DNA of 64,000 bases. It comes from Bifidobacteriaceae bacterium. Its GTDB lineage: Bacteria; Actinomycetota; Actinomycetes; Actinomycetales; WQXJ01. A program made the position numbers and the translations under genes. Numbering within the stretch: position 1 is the stretch's first letter; every line of letters begins with the position of its first letter. Below, one piece after another: positions 49,049 through 58,935 of this stretch. The notes beneath the pieces are model-generated. The model saw only the letters and a list, made by a program, of their open reading frames with translations. It had not been told where the DNA came from and searched no databases. The stretch is taken from assembly GCA_031278655.1 (NCBI GenBank), contig JAITJZ010000036.1, positions 1 through 64,000 of the forward strand, written 5' to 3'.

Positions 49049-51934
49049 GTGACCGAAGAACAACCGCAACTCGAAATTGAGTTGCCCAAAGCCCGTCAAC
49101 GCGCGCCTCGGCGCGCCACCGCCAGCCAGGCGTCTCCCGACATCAAGGCCCTCGACCAGTTGGTCGACCTGAGCGACGCCATTTCCCGGCGCTCGGAACG
49201 GCAGTCGGCCGAGTCTGGCGCCCAGCCCGCCCAGCCGGACGCGGCGCCGCGCCGGGCCCGGTCCGCCAGGTCCGCGGCCAGGTCCGCCACCGGGTCGAAG
49301 ACAGCGCCCGATGCCGCCAAGGGGCCATTGGACGAAGCCCCGGCCGGGGCGCAGTCCGGGACCGGCGGCGCGGACGCACGCCCGGCCAGGAGGCGCGCGA
49401 CCGCCAAGCGCGCCGGCGGCCGCCAAGCGGCGCCCGGCGCCGAGGCCGCGCCGGACGCCGCCCCGACCGAGTCCCAGCCGCAGGCCGCGTCAGCGAAGGC
49501 CCAGCCGCAAGCCGCGCCCGATGGCGTCCAGCCGCAAGCCGCGTCAGCCAAGGGCCAGCCGCAGGCCGCGCCAGATGGGGCCGCGTCAGATGGGGCCGCG
49601 CCAGATGGGGCCGCGCCCAAGGCCACCGCCAAGACCAAGAGCACCAGCCGGCGCGCCAGCGCCAAGGCCACCCAGACGGCCACCCAGACGGCGGCCCAGA
49701 CGGCGGCGGGCGAGGCGCCAGCGCCGGTCGGCGGACGCTTGCCCATGACGGCGCTCCTTTTCCAGGCCCCGGTCCTGGCGCCGCCGCGCCGGCGCGCCGG
49801 CGCCTCAGCCGCGCCGGAAGACCCGGACGACGACCTCGAACCCGGGCTGGGCGCCGGCCCTGACCAAGACGGCGGCCCGGCCGACCAAGCGTCGCAGCCC
49901 TCGGCCCAAACGGGCGGGCAAGCAGGCGCCCAATCCGCCAGCCGCTCCCGGCGGCGGCGGGCCACCGCCAAGGCGAGCCCCGACCAAGGCGACGGCGCGG
50001 CGGCGGGCGATGGCACGGCATCGGGCAACGGCGGCGAAACCGGCGGCAAAGACGACCAACGCGGCCCCGCCGACGAGGACGGCCAAACCGCGCCGGCCGA
50101 GGCCCCAGAAGCAGAGGAATCGGGCTCGCGCCGCCGGCGGCGCCGCAGCCGCGAAGGGCGCAAAACCGAAGGCGGCGCCCAGGTTGTCGCGTCCGTGTCC
50201 GGATCGACGCGCCTGGAGGCCAAACGCCAACGCCGCAAGGAGGGACGCGAGACCGGGCGGCGGCGCATGCAGATCACCGAGGCGGAGTTCCTGGCCCGCC
50301 GTGAATCGGTCGAACGGCGGATGGTGGTGCGCGAACGCGACGGGCGCACACAGATCGCCGTGCTCGAAGACGGCGTGCTGGTGGAGCATTACGTGGCCCA
50401 GCGCACCCAGCATTCAATGGTCGGCAACGTCTACCTGGGGCGCGTCCAAAATGTGCTGCCGTCGATGGAGGCCGCCTTCGTTGACGTGGGACGCGGGCGC
50501 AACGCCGTCCTCTACGCCGGCGAGGTCAACTGGGACGCCGCCGGCCTGGAGGGCCAACCGCGCCGGATCGAACTGGCGCTGGCGAGCGGCGACGCGGTCA
50601 TGGTGCAGGTCACCAAGGACCCGATCGGGCACAAGGGCTCGCGCCTGACCTCGCAGATCACCCTGGCGGGGCGGTATCTGGTGCTGGTGCCGGACGGCTC
50701 GATGACCGGCATCTCGCGCAAACTGCCGGAGACCGAGCGCCAGCGGTTGAAGAAGCTGCTGAAAGAGATCGTGCCGCAAGGCTCGGGGGTGATTGTGCGC
50801 ACGGCGGCCGAGGGCGCCTCCGACGCGGAGCTGAAAGCCGACGTCGAACGCCTCGTCGCCGCTTGGGCCAAGATTCAACAGAAGGCGACCACGGCCCAGG
50901 CCCCGGCGCTGCTCAAGGGCGAGCCGGACCTGGCCATCCGGGTGGTGCGGGACATTTTCAACGCCGACTTCACGTCGCTGACCGTCTCCGGCGCCAGCGC
51001 CTGGGACGACATCAGCGGCTACCTCACGGAGATCGCCCCCGAACTGTGCGACCGCGTCCAACGTTGGACCTTAGACCAGGACGTTTTCCAGGCCGACCGG
51101 ATCGACGAGCAGTTGTCCAAGGGCATGGACCGCAAGGTCTGGCTGCCGTCCGGCGGCTCGCTGGTGATCGACCGGACCGAGGCCATGACCGTGATCGACG
51201 TCAACACCGGCAAGTTCACCGGGTCCGGCGGCTCCCTGGAGGAGACCGTCACCCGCAACAACCTGGAGGCGGCCGAAGAGATTGTGCGCCAGCTGCGGCT
51301 GCGGGACATCGGCGGGATCATCGTCATCGACTTCATCGACATGGTCCTGGAGTCGAACCGCGACCTGGTGCTGCGCCGTCTGGTCGAGGCGTTGGCCCGC
51401 GACCGCACCCGTCACCAGGTGGCCGAGGTCACCTCGTTGGGGCTGGTCCAGATGACCCGCAAACGGGTCGGTCAGGGGTTGGTCGAGGCCTTCTCCGAGA
51501 CCTGCGAGGCTTGCGGCGGGCGCGGTTTCATTGTCCACGCCGATCCGGTCGAGCGCGACACGTCGCGCTCCGACGGGGCTGGTGGCGGCCGGGGTTCGGG
51601 CGGTTCCGGCGGTTCCGGGGGTTCCGGGGGCGCGGAGGGCGGCTCGAAACGCAAGAAGCGCGGCGGCAAGAAGCACCGCCGCAAGGCCGCCGATGCCGCC
51701 GGGCCGGATTCCAGCGCCGCCCCCGGGAACGCTGGCAACGGCTCGGGCGGCGGACGCGCGGGCGGCGCCCCGGTCCTGGCCGAAACCCCGCCCGAGGCCA
51801 AGGCGACCCTGGCCTCAATCGCCGCCGCGGCCGCCGCCTCACGCGAGACCGCCGAAACCAAAGCCGCGCCGGGCGCCGCCAGCCACAGCCCGGCGACGCC
51901 GGACACGCCCGCCTCAAACACCACAGCAACCTAA
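49049..51934 (+). CDS. rne: Ribonuclease E/G family protein with long low-complexity N-terminal region
   Basis: GNVYLGRVQNVLPSMEAAFVDVGRGRNAVLY, VIDVNTGKFTGSGGSLEETVTRNNLEAAEEIVRQLRLRDIGGIIVIDFIDM. Confidence 0.95.
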   Translation: MTEEQPQLEIELPKARQRAPRRATASQASPDIKALDQLVDLSDAISRRSERQSAESGAQPAQPDAAPRRARSARSAARSATGSKTAPDAAKGPLDEAPAGAQSGTGGADARPARRRATAKRAGGRQAAPGAEAAPDAAPTESQPQAASAKAQPQAAPDGVQPQAASAKGQPQAAPDGAASDGAAPDGAAPKATAKTKSTSRRASAKATQTATQTAAQTAAGEAPAPVGGRLPMTALLFQAPVLAPPRRRAGASAAPEDPDDDLEPGLGAGPDQDGGPADQASQPSAQTGGQAGAQSASRSRRRRATAKASPDQGDGAAAGDGTASGNGGETGGKDDQRGPADEDGQTAPAEAPEAEESGSRRRRRRSREGRKTEGGAQVVASVSGSTRLEAKRQRRKEGRETGRRRMQITEAEFLARRESVERRMVVRERDGRTQIAVLEDGVLVEHYVAQRTQHSMVGNVYLGRVQNVLPSMEAAFVDVGRGRNAVLYAGEVNWDAAGLEGQPRRIELALASGDAVMVQVTKDPIGHKGSRLTSQITLAGRYLVLVPDGSMTGISRKLPETERQRLKKLLKEIVPQGSGVIVRTAAEGASDAELKADVERLVAAWAKIQQKATTAQAPALLKGEPDLAIRVVRDIFNADFTSLTVSGASAWDDISGYLTEIAPELCDRVQRWTLDQDVFQADRIDEQLSKGMDRKVWLPSGGSLVIDRTEAMTVIDVNTGKFTGSGGSLEETVTRNNLEAAEEIVRQLRLRDIGGIIVIDFIDMVLESNRDLVLRRLVEALARDRTRHQVAEVTSLGLVQMTRKRVGQGLVEAFSETCEACGGRGFIVHADPVERDTSRSDGAGGGRGSGGSGGSGGSGGAEGGSKRKKRGGKKHRRKAADAAGPDSSAAPGNAGNGSGGGRAGGAPVLAETPPEAKATLASIAAAAAASRETAETKAAPGAASHSPATPDTPASNTTAT
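49478..49625. repeat. In-frame repeats in rne encoding QPQAA(S/P)(A/D)(K/G) and DGAA(P/S) units
   Basis: SQPQAASAKAQPQAAPDGVQPQAASAKGQPQAAPDGAASDGAAPDGAAPKA. Confidence 0.85.
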
Positions 51935-51975
51935 CGGCACATTCCCACAGCCGACCAATGTAGGATCAGCGGTTG

Positions 51976-53787
51976 ATGAAGCCCCTCGATCCGCGACTGA
52001 TCAGGCATGCGCGCGCCGCTCGCAGCTACATGGTTCTGACGGCCATGCTCGGTGTGGTGATGTCGGTGGCGGTGGTCTGCCAAGCCATCTTGGTGGCGCG
52101 GGGCGTGGGCGGATTGGCCTCAGGCGTCGGGTTCGGGCCGGAGGAATGGACGCGCCTGCTGGGGGCCGTCGGGCTGATCGTGGTCATCCGCGTGGCCGTG
52201 GCCTGGACGCAGGAGCGCTTCGCGCACCGGGCGGCGGCTGAGACCATCGCCGAATTGCGGGGCTCGGTGCTGAAACACGTGGTGGCGCTGGGGCCGCGCT
52301 TCGAGGCCGAGGGCGGCGCCGCCAAGGCGGCGCAGCTGGTGACACGCGGGCTGGACGCCCTCGACGCCTATTTCACGCGCTACCTGCCGCAACTGTTGAT
52401 GGTGGTGACGGTGACGCCGATCCTCCTGGTGGTGGCCGGATTCGTGGACTGGATCTCAGCCATCATCATGTTTGTGACGGTCCCCCTGATCCCGGTCTTC
52501 ATGGTGCTGATCGGGCGGCTGACAGAGGCCTATTCCGCCCGCCGCCTCGCCACCATGACGAACCTGGGCGCTCAGGTCATGGACCTCATCACCGGGCTGC
52601 CAACGCTCAAGGCCCTTGGCCGTGAGAAGGGGCCGGCGGCGCGCGTGCGCAAATTGTCTGTGGCCCACCAGAAGGCCACCTTCGCCACCGTCCGGGTGGC
52701 CTTCTTGTCCGGGGCCGCCCTGGAATTGATCGCCACCTTGTCGGTGGCGCTGGTGGCGGTGGCGGTCGGCTTGCGCCTGCAAGCCGGGCGCATGGACCTG
52801 ATTGACGGCTTGGCCATCATCATGATCGCGCCGGAGATCTATCTGCCGCTGCGCAACGTCGGCGCGCACTTCCACGCCTCCGCCAACGGCGTGGCCGCCT
52901 CCAACCGCGCCTTCGACCTGCTGGCGGTGCCGGCGCCGCCGGCCGGGCGCCTCCCGGCCCCAGATTTGGCCGCCGCCACGATCATCTTTGAGCAGGTCTG
53001 CGTCGACGCGCCCGGGCGCGGCTACCAAGCCCCGGCCGACCTCTCCTTCACCTTGCCGCCGGGCGCCCTGACCGCGCTGACCGGCCCCAACGGGGCCGGC
53101 AAATCGACCGCCGTGGCGGTGCTGCTGGGTCTGACGCGGCCGACATCGGGCCGGGTGATGGTCCAACCCGGCGACGGCTCGGCGGCGCTCGACCTCAGCC
53201 AGATCGACCCGCCAAGCTGGTGGGCGCAGATCGCCTGGGCGCCGCAGCGCCCCGCGCTCGCGCCCGGGACCGTGCTCCAAAACCTGCTCGAGGTCTACGA
53301 CTCGGACCCGGCGGCGACCGCCGCCGTCGAACGGGCGGCGCGCGCCGCCGGTTTCGACTCCGTTGTCAGGTCGCTGCCCTCCGGTTGGCAAACGAGGATC
53401 GGCCACGGCGGCCTGGGATTGTCGGTCGGCCAGCGTCAACGCCTGGCCCTGGCCCGGGTCTTCCTCCAAGACAAGCCGCTCGTCATCTTGGACGAGCCGA
53501 CCGCCCACCTCGACGCCGCCACCGAGGAACAGGTGCTGGCGTCCATCCGGTCGCTCGGGCGCCAGGGCCGCACGGTGCTGCTGGTGGCGCATCGCCAGAC
53601 GCTGCGCGCCCAAGCCCAAAGTTCGGTGGCGGTCCGCTCGACCGCTGTGGACGGGGCGGAACTGGTGGCCGCGGGCGGGCCGACGGCGGGGGGCGCTGGG
53701 TCCGCCGCGACGGCATCGGGAACGGGCGATGCCGACGCGACCGGCGCCGGCCCGACGGGCGCCCACACGAACGGGGACGCGCCATGA
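51976..53787 (+). CDS. cydD: Cytochrome bd biogenesis ABC transporter CydD
   Basis: ABC exporter TM domain plus TGPNGAGKSTAVAVLLGLTRPTSG and LSVGQRQRLALARVFLQDKPLVILDEPTAHLD. Confidence 0.93.
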   Translation: MKPLDPRLIRHARAARSYMVLTAMLGVVMSVAVVCQAILVARGVGGLASGVGFGPEEWTRLLGAVGLIVVIRVAVAWTQERFAHRAAAETIAELRGSVLKHVVALGPRFEAEGGAAKAAQLVTRGLDALDAYFTRYLPQLLMVVTVTPILLVVAGFVDWISAIIMFVTVPLIPVFMVLIGRLTEAYSARRLATMTNLGAQVMDLITGLPTLKALGREKGPAARVRKLSVAHQKATFATVRVAFLSGAALELIATLSVALVAVAVGLRLQAGRMDLIDGLAIIMIAPEIYLPLRNVGAHFHASANGVAASNRAFDLLAVPAPPAGRLPAPDLAAATIIFEQVCVDAPGRGYQAPADLSFTLPPGALTALTGPNGAGKSTAVAVLLGLTRPTSGRVMVQPGDGSAALDLSQIDPPSWWAQIAWAPQRPALAPGTVLQNLLEVYDSDPAATAAVERAARAAGFDSVVRSLPSGWQTRIGHGGLGLSVGQRQRLALARVFLQDKPLVILDEPTAHLDAATEEQVLASIRSLGRQGRTVLLVAHRQTLRAQAQSSVAVRSTAVDGAELVAAGGPTAGGAGSAATASGTGDADATGAGPTGAHTNGDAP

Positions 53788-55550
53788 GCCGCCGCGCCGA
53801 ATCCGAGGCATCGCCAGTCGCGGCCGCGCCGCCGGTGCGCCGGCCGCTGCGGCGGGCGGTGGCGCTGACGGGGTTGAAACTGGGTCAACTGCTGGCGGCG
53901 GTCTTCTTCGGCGCCCTGACACAGGCGGCATCGGTGGCTTTGGCCGGGACCTCGGCCTGGCTGATCGTGCGCGCGTCGCAAATGCCGCCGGTGCTGTCGC
54001 TGCAGGTGGCGGTGGTCGGGGTGCGGGCTTTCGGCATCACCCGGGGCGTCTCCCGCTACATCGAGCGGTTGACGGCGCACCGGGTGGCGCTCAGCGGCAT
54101 GACCAACCTGCGGGTCCGTCTGTACGAACGGATGGCGTCCGGCAGCGGCGCCGGGGCCGCCGCCTTCAAACGCGGCGACGTGCTGGCGAGGGTCGGGGCG
54201 GACATCGACGACGTCGGCGATCTGGTGGTGCGCGGAATCATCCCAGCGCTGGTGGCGGCCGTCCTGATGGTCGGGTCGAGCGTGGCCGTGGGGGCCTTCC
54301 TGCCGACCGCCGGGATCGCCGTCTTCGCCTGTTTGGCGCTGGTCGCCATCGGCGGGCCGCTGGCGACCTTCCGGGCGGCGCGACTGGCCGAGACCGCCGC
54401 CACCCAGGCGCGAGCCGATGTTTCCGCCTCGGCCCTCGGCATCATTGAGAACGCCTCCGAATTGCGGGTCGGCGGGCAGTTGGATCACGCCCTGGCAGAC
54501 CTCGCCGGCCACGAGAAACGCCTGGTCGCGGCCACGGACGCGGTGGCCAAGCCGTCCGCGCTGGCGGCCTGCCTGACGGAGGTCGGCACCGGCCTGGCGT
54601 TGATCGTGAACCTGATTCTGACCGCCGTCGCCTGGCAGGCCGGCGCCATCTCCGCGACCGAGCTCGCGGTCATCGTGCTGATGCCGCTGGCCGCCTTCGA
54701 GTCGGTGGCCGGGTTGTCGACGGCCGCCGCGCAGGTCTACAAGTCCCGCGCCGCCGCCGCCCGGATTGTCGCCTTGGCCGAGGCGGGGCACGCCGCCGAT
54801 GCCGCCGTCCCGGCCGCCGCTGAGCCGTCCGGCGCCGCTGAGCCGTCCGGCGCCGCCCCGACCGGGACGCTGCGGGCCGCCGGCCTGAGCGCGGGCTGGC
54901 AAGCCGGGCGACCGGTGGTTCTGGGAGTGGACTTAGAACTGGCGCCGGGGCACGGCATCGGACTGGTGGGACGTTCCGGCGCGGGCAAAACCACCCTGTT
55001 GGCGACCCTGGCCGGGCTGATCCCGCCCCTGGCCGGGGATGTGGCCGTGGGCGGCGCGCCCTTGGCCGGTCTCAGCCCCAAGGCGCGCGCGGCTGGCGTC
55101 GCCTTCATCGCCGAGGACGCGCACATCTTCGCCACCACCGTCCTGGAGAACCTGCGTGTGGCGAACGGCCGGCTGGAGGCCGCCGATGCCGCCGCCGTGC
55201 TCGAGCGGGTCGGCCTCGGACGCTGGCTGGCGGGGCTGCCGCAGGGCCTCGACACGCTGCTGACGGCCGGGTCCGACTCGATCTCCGGCGGCGAGCGCCG
55301 CCGCCTGCTGCTGGCGCGGGCGCTGGTCTCGCCCGCGCAACACATCCTCCTGGACGAACCGGCCGAGCATCTCGACCCGGAGGCCGGGCGGCGCCTGACC
55401 GCCGAGTTGCTGGCGGCGGCTCGCGCCGCCGGGCGCGGCCTGCTGGTGGTGTCGCACCAAGAGGAGGCGCTGGCCGGGGCCGACCGCGTCTACCGCCTGG
55501 TTGATGGCCGCCTGGTTGATGGCGGGCTGACTGACGGCGCGGGACAATGA
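53784..55550 (+). CDS. cydC: Cytochrome bd biogenesis ABC transporter CydC
   Basis: ASVALAGTSAWLIVRASQMPPVLSLQVAVVGVRAFGITRGVSRYIERL; GRSGAGKTTLLATLAGL; ATGA overlap with cydD. Confidence 0.93.
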   Translation: MSRRAESEASPVAAAPPVRRPLRRAVALTGLKLGQLLAAVFFGALTQAASVALAGTSAWLIVRASQMPPVLSLQVAVVGVRAFGITRGVSRYIERLTAHRVALSGMTNLRVRLYERMASGSGAGAAAFKRGDVLARVGADIDDVGDLVVRGIIPALVAAVLMVGSSVAVGAFLPTAGIAVFACLALVAIGGPLATFRAARLAETAATQARADVSASALGIIENASELRVGGQLDHALADLAGHEKRLVAATDAVAKPSALAACLTEVGTGLALIVNLILTAVAWQAGAISATELAVIVLMPLAAFESVAGLSTAAAQVYKSRAAAARIVALAEAGHAADAAVPAAAEPSGAAEPSGAAPTGTLRAAGLSAGWQAGRPVVLGVDLELAPGHGIGLVGRSGAGKTTLLATLAGLIPPLAGDVAVGGAPLAGLSPKARAAGVAFIAEDAHIFATTVLENLRVANGRLEAADAAAVLERVGLGRWLAGLPQGLDTLLTAGSDSISGGERRRLLLARALVSPAQHILLDEPAEHLDPEAGRRLTAELLAAARAAGRGLLVVSHQEEALAGADRVYRLVDGRLVDGGLTDGAGQ

Positions 55551-57238
55551 CCGAGCCAACGCCGCCGCCCGCGCCCCCGTTTGAGGCCGATCTGCTGGAC
55601 GCCGTGCTGTCCCTGTCGCGCCGCCTCGACCTGGCCGAGGTCCTGGCCGAACTGGTGGCGGCGGCGCCGCGCCTGACCGGCGCGGGAGCGGCGGCGGTCA
55701 GCGTCCTCGACGGGCGCGGGATTGACGAGCGCTTTTACACCCACGGCGCCGATCACGCCCTGGCCGCCCAACTGGGCCGCTTCCGGCGGGCGATGACGCT
55801 GATGGCGCGGATTCCGACGCATGAGCCGCTGATGCTCGAGGAACTGCCCGCCGCCCTGGTGGGGCTGCCGCCGGACGCGGAGATGCTGGTCGGGAACTTC
55901 CTGGCGGTGCCGGTCCGGGTGCGCCACACCGTCTTCGCCCACGTCTACCTGGTCAACAAACCGGGCGGGTTCACCCAGGCCGACGCCGACATGGTGGCAG
56001 CGCTGGCGGCGGCGGCCGGCGTGATGGTTGAGAACGCCCAGCTTTATCAGGCGTCGCAGCGGCGCGAGAGTTGGCTGGCGGCGGGCCAGGGCATCACCAC
56101 CATGCTGCTGTCCGGGGTCGAGGAGGAGGAGGCGCTGACGGTCATCGCCTCGCAGGCCAAAGACGTCGCCGGGGCGGCCACGGCCGCCCTCATCTTGCCT
56201 TCCGTCGGCGACCAACTGATCATCGAGATCGCCGAAGGCGTTGGGGCCGCCTCCTTGGTCGGCACCCGCATGCCGCCGGACGGGCGCTCGCACACAGTCC
56301 TGACAGAAGGCATCGGCATGATTGTCGATTCGCTGGCCAGCGCCTACACCCTGCGAGTGAAACAGTTGCGCGAGCACGGCCCGGCGCTTTACGCGCCGAT
56401 GCGGACCTCTGGACGCTCCGTCGGGGTGATGCTGCTGCTGCGCGAGCGCGGCGCCGCCTCCTTCGACCAGGCCGACCTGACCACCGCCGAATCCTTCGCC
56501 TCGCAGGCGGCCCTGGCCCTGGTCCTGGCCGAGGCCCGCCACACCTCCGACTTGTCGGCTTTGGTCTCTGAGCGCGAGCGGATCGCCCGCGACCTCCATG
56601 ACCTCGCCATCCAGCAATTGTTCGCCACCGGCATGCGCCTGGAGTCGGCCCGCCAGGCGGCCGCCGCCGGGGTCGAACCCGAAGGCTTGGTCAAGATTCT
56701 GACCAGCGCTCTCGACTCGATCGACTCGACGGTCCGGGAGATTCGCTCGATCGTCTCGCACCTGCGCGGCCCCGCCACCGACGAGCCGGTGGCCGAGCGC
56801 CTCCGCCACGAGGCCTCCGCCGCCCGCGCCCTGCTCGGGTTCGCGCCGTCGTTGGTGCTGTTGCTCGACGGGCGGGCTTTGGCGTCATCGCCCGATGACG
56901 ACGACTCGGCCGCCGCTGACAGCCTGGTTCCGCCCGCCTTGGCCGATGACCTGGTGGCCGTGGTCCGCGAGGGCATGTCCAACGCCGGGCGCCACGCCAA
57001 GGCCGCATCTGTCACCGTCACCGTCGCCCTGACCTCGCCGGGTTCGCCGGACGGGCGTCCCGGCCAGGTCACAGTCGTGGTCGAGGACGATGGCGTCGGC
57101 TTGCCCGCCGTTCTCAGCCGCCAGTCCGGCTTGGCCAATCTGGCCGACCGCGCGTCAGCCAGGGGAGGCCACTTCTCGGCCGGCGCTGGCCGCGCCGGCC
57201 GCGGCGCCCGCCTGGAGTGGATCGCCCCGCTCGGCTGA
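55547..57238 (+). CDS. GAF-domain sensor histidine kinase (HisKA_3, DevS/NarX-like)
   Basis: Two GAF-like regions; ERERIARDLHDLAIQQLFATGMRLESA; HATPase VVEDDGVGLP; 4-bp overlap with cydC. Confidence 0.92.
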   Translation: MTEPTPPPAPPFEADLLDAVLSLSRRLDLAEVLAELVAAAPRLTGAGAAAVSVLDGRGIDERFYTHGADHALAAQLGRFRRAMTLMARIPTHEPLMLEELPAALVGLPPDAEMLVGNFLAVPVRVRHTVFAHVYLVNKPGGFTQADADMVAALAAAAGVMVENAQLYQASQRRESWLAAGQGITTMLLSGVEEEEALTVIASQAKDVAGAATAALILPSVGDQLIIEIAEGVGAASLVGTRMPPDGRSHTVLTEGIGMIVDSLASAYTLRVKQLREHGPALYAPMRTSGRSVGVMLLLRERGAASFDQADLTTAESFASQAALALVLAEARHTSDLSALVSERERIARDLHDLAIQQLFATGMRLESARQAAAAGVEPEGLVKILTSALDSIDSTVREIRSIVSHLRGPATDEPVAERLRHEASAARALLGFAPSLVLLLDGRALASSPDDDDSAAADSLVPPALADDLVAVVREGMSNAGRHAKAASVTVTVALTSPGSPDGRPGQVTVVVEDDGVGLPAVLSRQSGLANLADRASARGGHFSAGAGRAGRGARLEWIAPLG

Positions 57239-57271
57239 CACCCCTCGGCCGACACCCCTCGGCCGGCACCA
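57230..57271. repeat. 14-bp tandem repeat x3 (CTCGGCYGACACCC)
   Basis: ctcggctgacaccc ctcggccgacaccc ctcggccggcacca; spans the histidine kinase stop codon. Confidence 0.92.
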
Positions 57272-57274
57272 GCG

Positions 57275-57937
57275 TCAGGCGCGCCAGGAACTCGATTCCT
57301 TGGCCGCCACCCAGGCGGCCACCTGGGTGCGGCGCTGCAAGCCCATCTTCGACAACAAAGATGTGATGTGGTTCTTGACCGTCTTCTCGGCCACGCCGAG
57401 GCGTTCGGCGATCTCGCGGTTCGACAGCCCCTCGCCGATCAACGCCAGCACCTTGTGCTCCGACGGCGTCAAGTCGGCGGTCGGGTCCTCGTGGTCGGCC
57501 CGGCGGCGGGTCAGGGTGCGCTCGTCAAGCAGCGTCCGCCCCTGGGCGACGGCGCGGATCACATCAGCGATCTCCGCGCCCCGGACCGACTTGATGAGGA
57601 AAGCGGCGGCCCCGACTTCGAGCGCGGCGGCCAGCGCGTCATCGTCGTCAAACGACGTCAACACCACCGGGCGGGCCGTCGGCGCCGACGACTGCAGCTG
57701 TTTCATCAGGTCAATGCCGGTGCCGTCGGGCAGACGCAGGTCCACCAGGATGACGTGAGGGTTGACGAGCACCGCCCGGCGGAGAGCTTCGGCCACGGAG
57801 CCGGCCTCCGCCACGACGCGCATTCCGTCTGAACGTTCCACCACTTCAGCGATGCCGCGGCGGACCACTTCGTGATCGTCCACGATCATGACATTGATTT
57901 GGCTCAGGGGTCTGGGTTCGAGGTCACTTCCTTGCAC
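57275..57937 (-). CDS. NarL/FixJ (LuxR-type HTH) response regulator
   Basis: INVMIVDDHEVVRRGIAEVVER; LTPSEHKVLALIGEGLSNREIAERLGVAEKTVKNHITSLLSKMGLQRRTQVA. Confidence 0.95.
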   Translation of the reverse strand: MQGSDLEPRPLSQINVMIVDDHEVVRRGIAEVVERSDGMRVVAEAGSVAEALRRAVLVNPHVILVDLRLPDGTGIDLMKQLQSSAPTARPVVLTSFDDDDALAAALEVGAAAFLIKSVRGAEIADVIRAVAQGRTLLDERTLTRRRADHEDPTADLTPSEHKVLALIGEGLSNREIAERLGVAEKTVKNHITSLLSKMGLQRRTQVAAWVAAKESSSWRA

Positions 57938-58002
57938 GCCGCTAACCCTAGCGTGACCGGCGAAGTCACACCAAGCGCGAAAGGCGCTTCAAGGGGCGAA
58001 AC

Positions 58003-58725
58003 TCATTCATCGAGGGCTTCGGCGGCCTCCAAAAGCCTCTGATAGGCGTCCTCGGCCGCCCGCTGCTCGGCCTGTTTCTTCGACGTGCCCTGGCCCTGGC
58101 CCCAGTCTTGGCCGTCGATCAGCGCTGTCGCCTCGAACACCCGCGCGTGGTCGGGGCCGTCGCCTTCGGCTTGGTACTCGACCGGGCCGAGCCCCCGCGC
58201 CGCGGCCAATTCCTGCAACGACGTCTTCCAGTCCAAGGCGGCGCCCAGGCTCGCGGCCTGGCGCAGAGTCGGCCCGATCAGCTTCAACACCACCTCGCGC
58301 GTGGTCTCCAAACCGTGACTCAGGTAAACCGCGCCCAACAGGGCCTCAAGGGTGTCGGACAGAATCGAGTCTTTGTCGGCCCCACCGGTTGTGGTCTCGC
58401 CCCGGCCGAGCAGGATATACGGCCCGATGTTGATCTGGCGGGCGACCTTCGCCAGCGCCCGCTGTGAGACCGAGGCGGCCCGCATCTTCGCCAGCTCGCC
58501 TTCCGGCAGATCGGGATGGGCTCGGTAAAGGTGCTCGGTGACGGCCAGGCCCAGGATCGAGTCGCCCAGGAACTCAAGCCGCTCGTTGGTGGGGATGCCA
58601 CCCGCCTCATGGGCGAACGAGCGGTGGGTCAAAGCCAGCACCAGCAATTCCGGGTCCAGCGCCGCGCCGAGTCCGGCCAGCAGCCGTTTGGCCGCTTGCG
58701 GCCCGATCACCGCCGGTCCCGTCAT
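58003..58725 (-). CDS. rnc: Ribonuclease III
   Basis: NERLEFLGDSILGLAVTEHLYR; C-terminal dsRBD GQGTSKKQAEQRAAEDAYQRL. Confidence 0.97.
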   Translation of the reverse strand: MTGPAVIGPQAAKRLLAGLGAALDPELLVLALTHRSFAHEAGGIPTNERLEFLGDSILGLAVTEHLYRAHPDLPEGELAKMRAASVSQRALAKVARQINIGPYILLGRGETTTGGADKDSILSDTLEALLGAVYLSHGLETTREVVLKLIGPTLRQAASLGAALDWKTSLQELAAARGLGPVEYQAEGDGPDHARVFEATALIDGQDWGQGQGTSKKQAEQRAAEDAYQRLLEAAEALDE

Positions 58726-58738
58726 GGTGCTCGACCTC

Positions 58739-58933
58739 TCAGTCTTGGTACTCGCTCCGCTCGGCCGCCTCGTAATAGCGGCCCTTATAGGTCCCGCAGG
58801 TGGGGCAAGCCATGTGCGGGCGGCAAGCCGCGCCGCAGTTCGGGCACTTGGTCAGCGCCACGGGGCTGGCCTTCCACTGGGCTCGGCGCGAACGCGTGTT
58901 GGCCCGCGAGGTCTTTCGCTTTGGTACAGCCAC
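58739..58933 (-). CDS. rpmF: 50S ribosomal protein L32
   Basis: MAVPKRKTSRANTRSRRAQWK...CPNCGAACRPHMACPTCGTYKGR. Confidence 0.97.
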   Translation of the reverse strand: MAVPKRKTSRANTRSRRAQWKASPVALTKCPNCGAACRPHMACPTCGTYKGRYYEAAERSEYQD

Positions 58934-58935
58934 GG

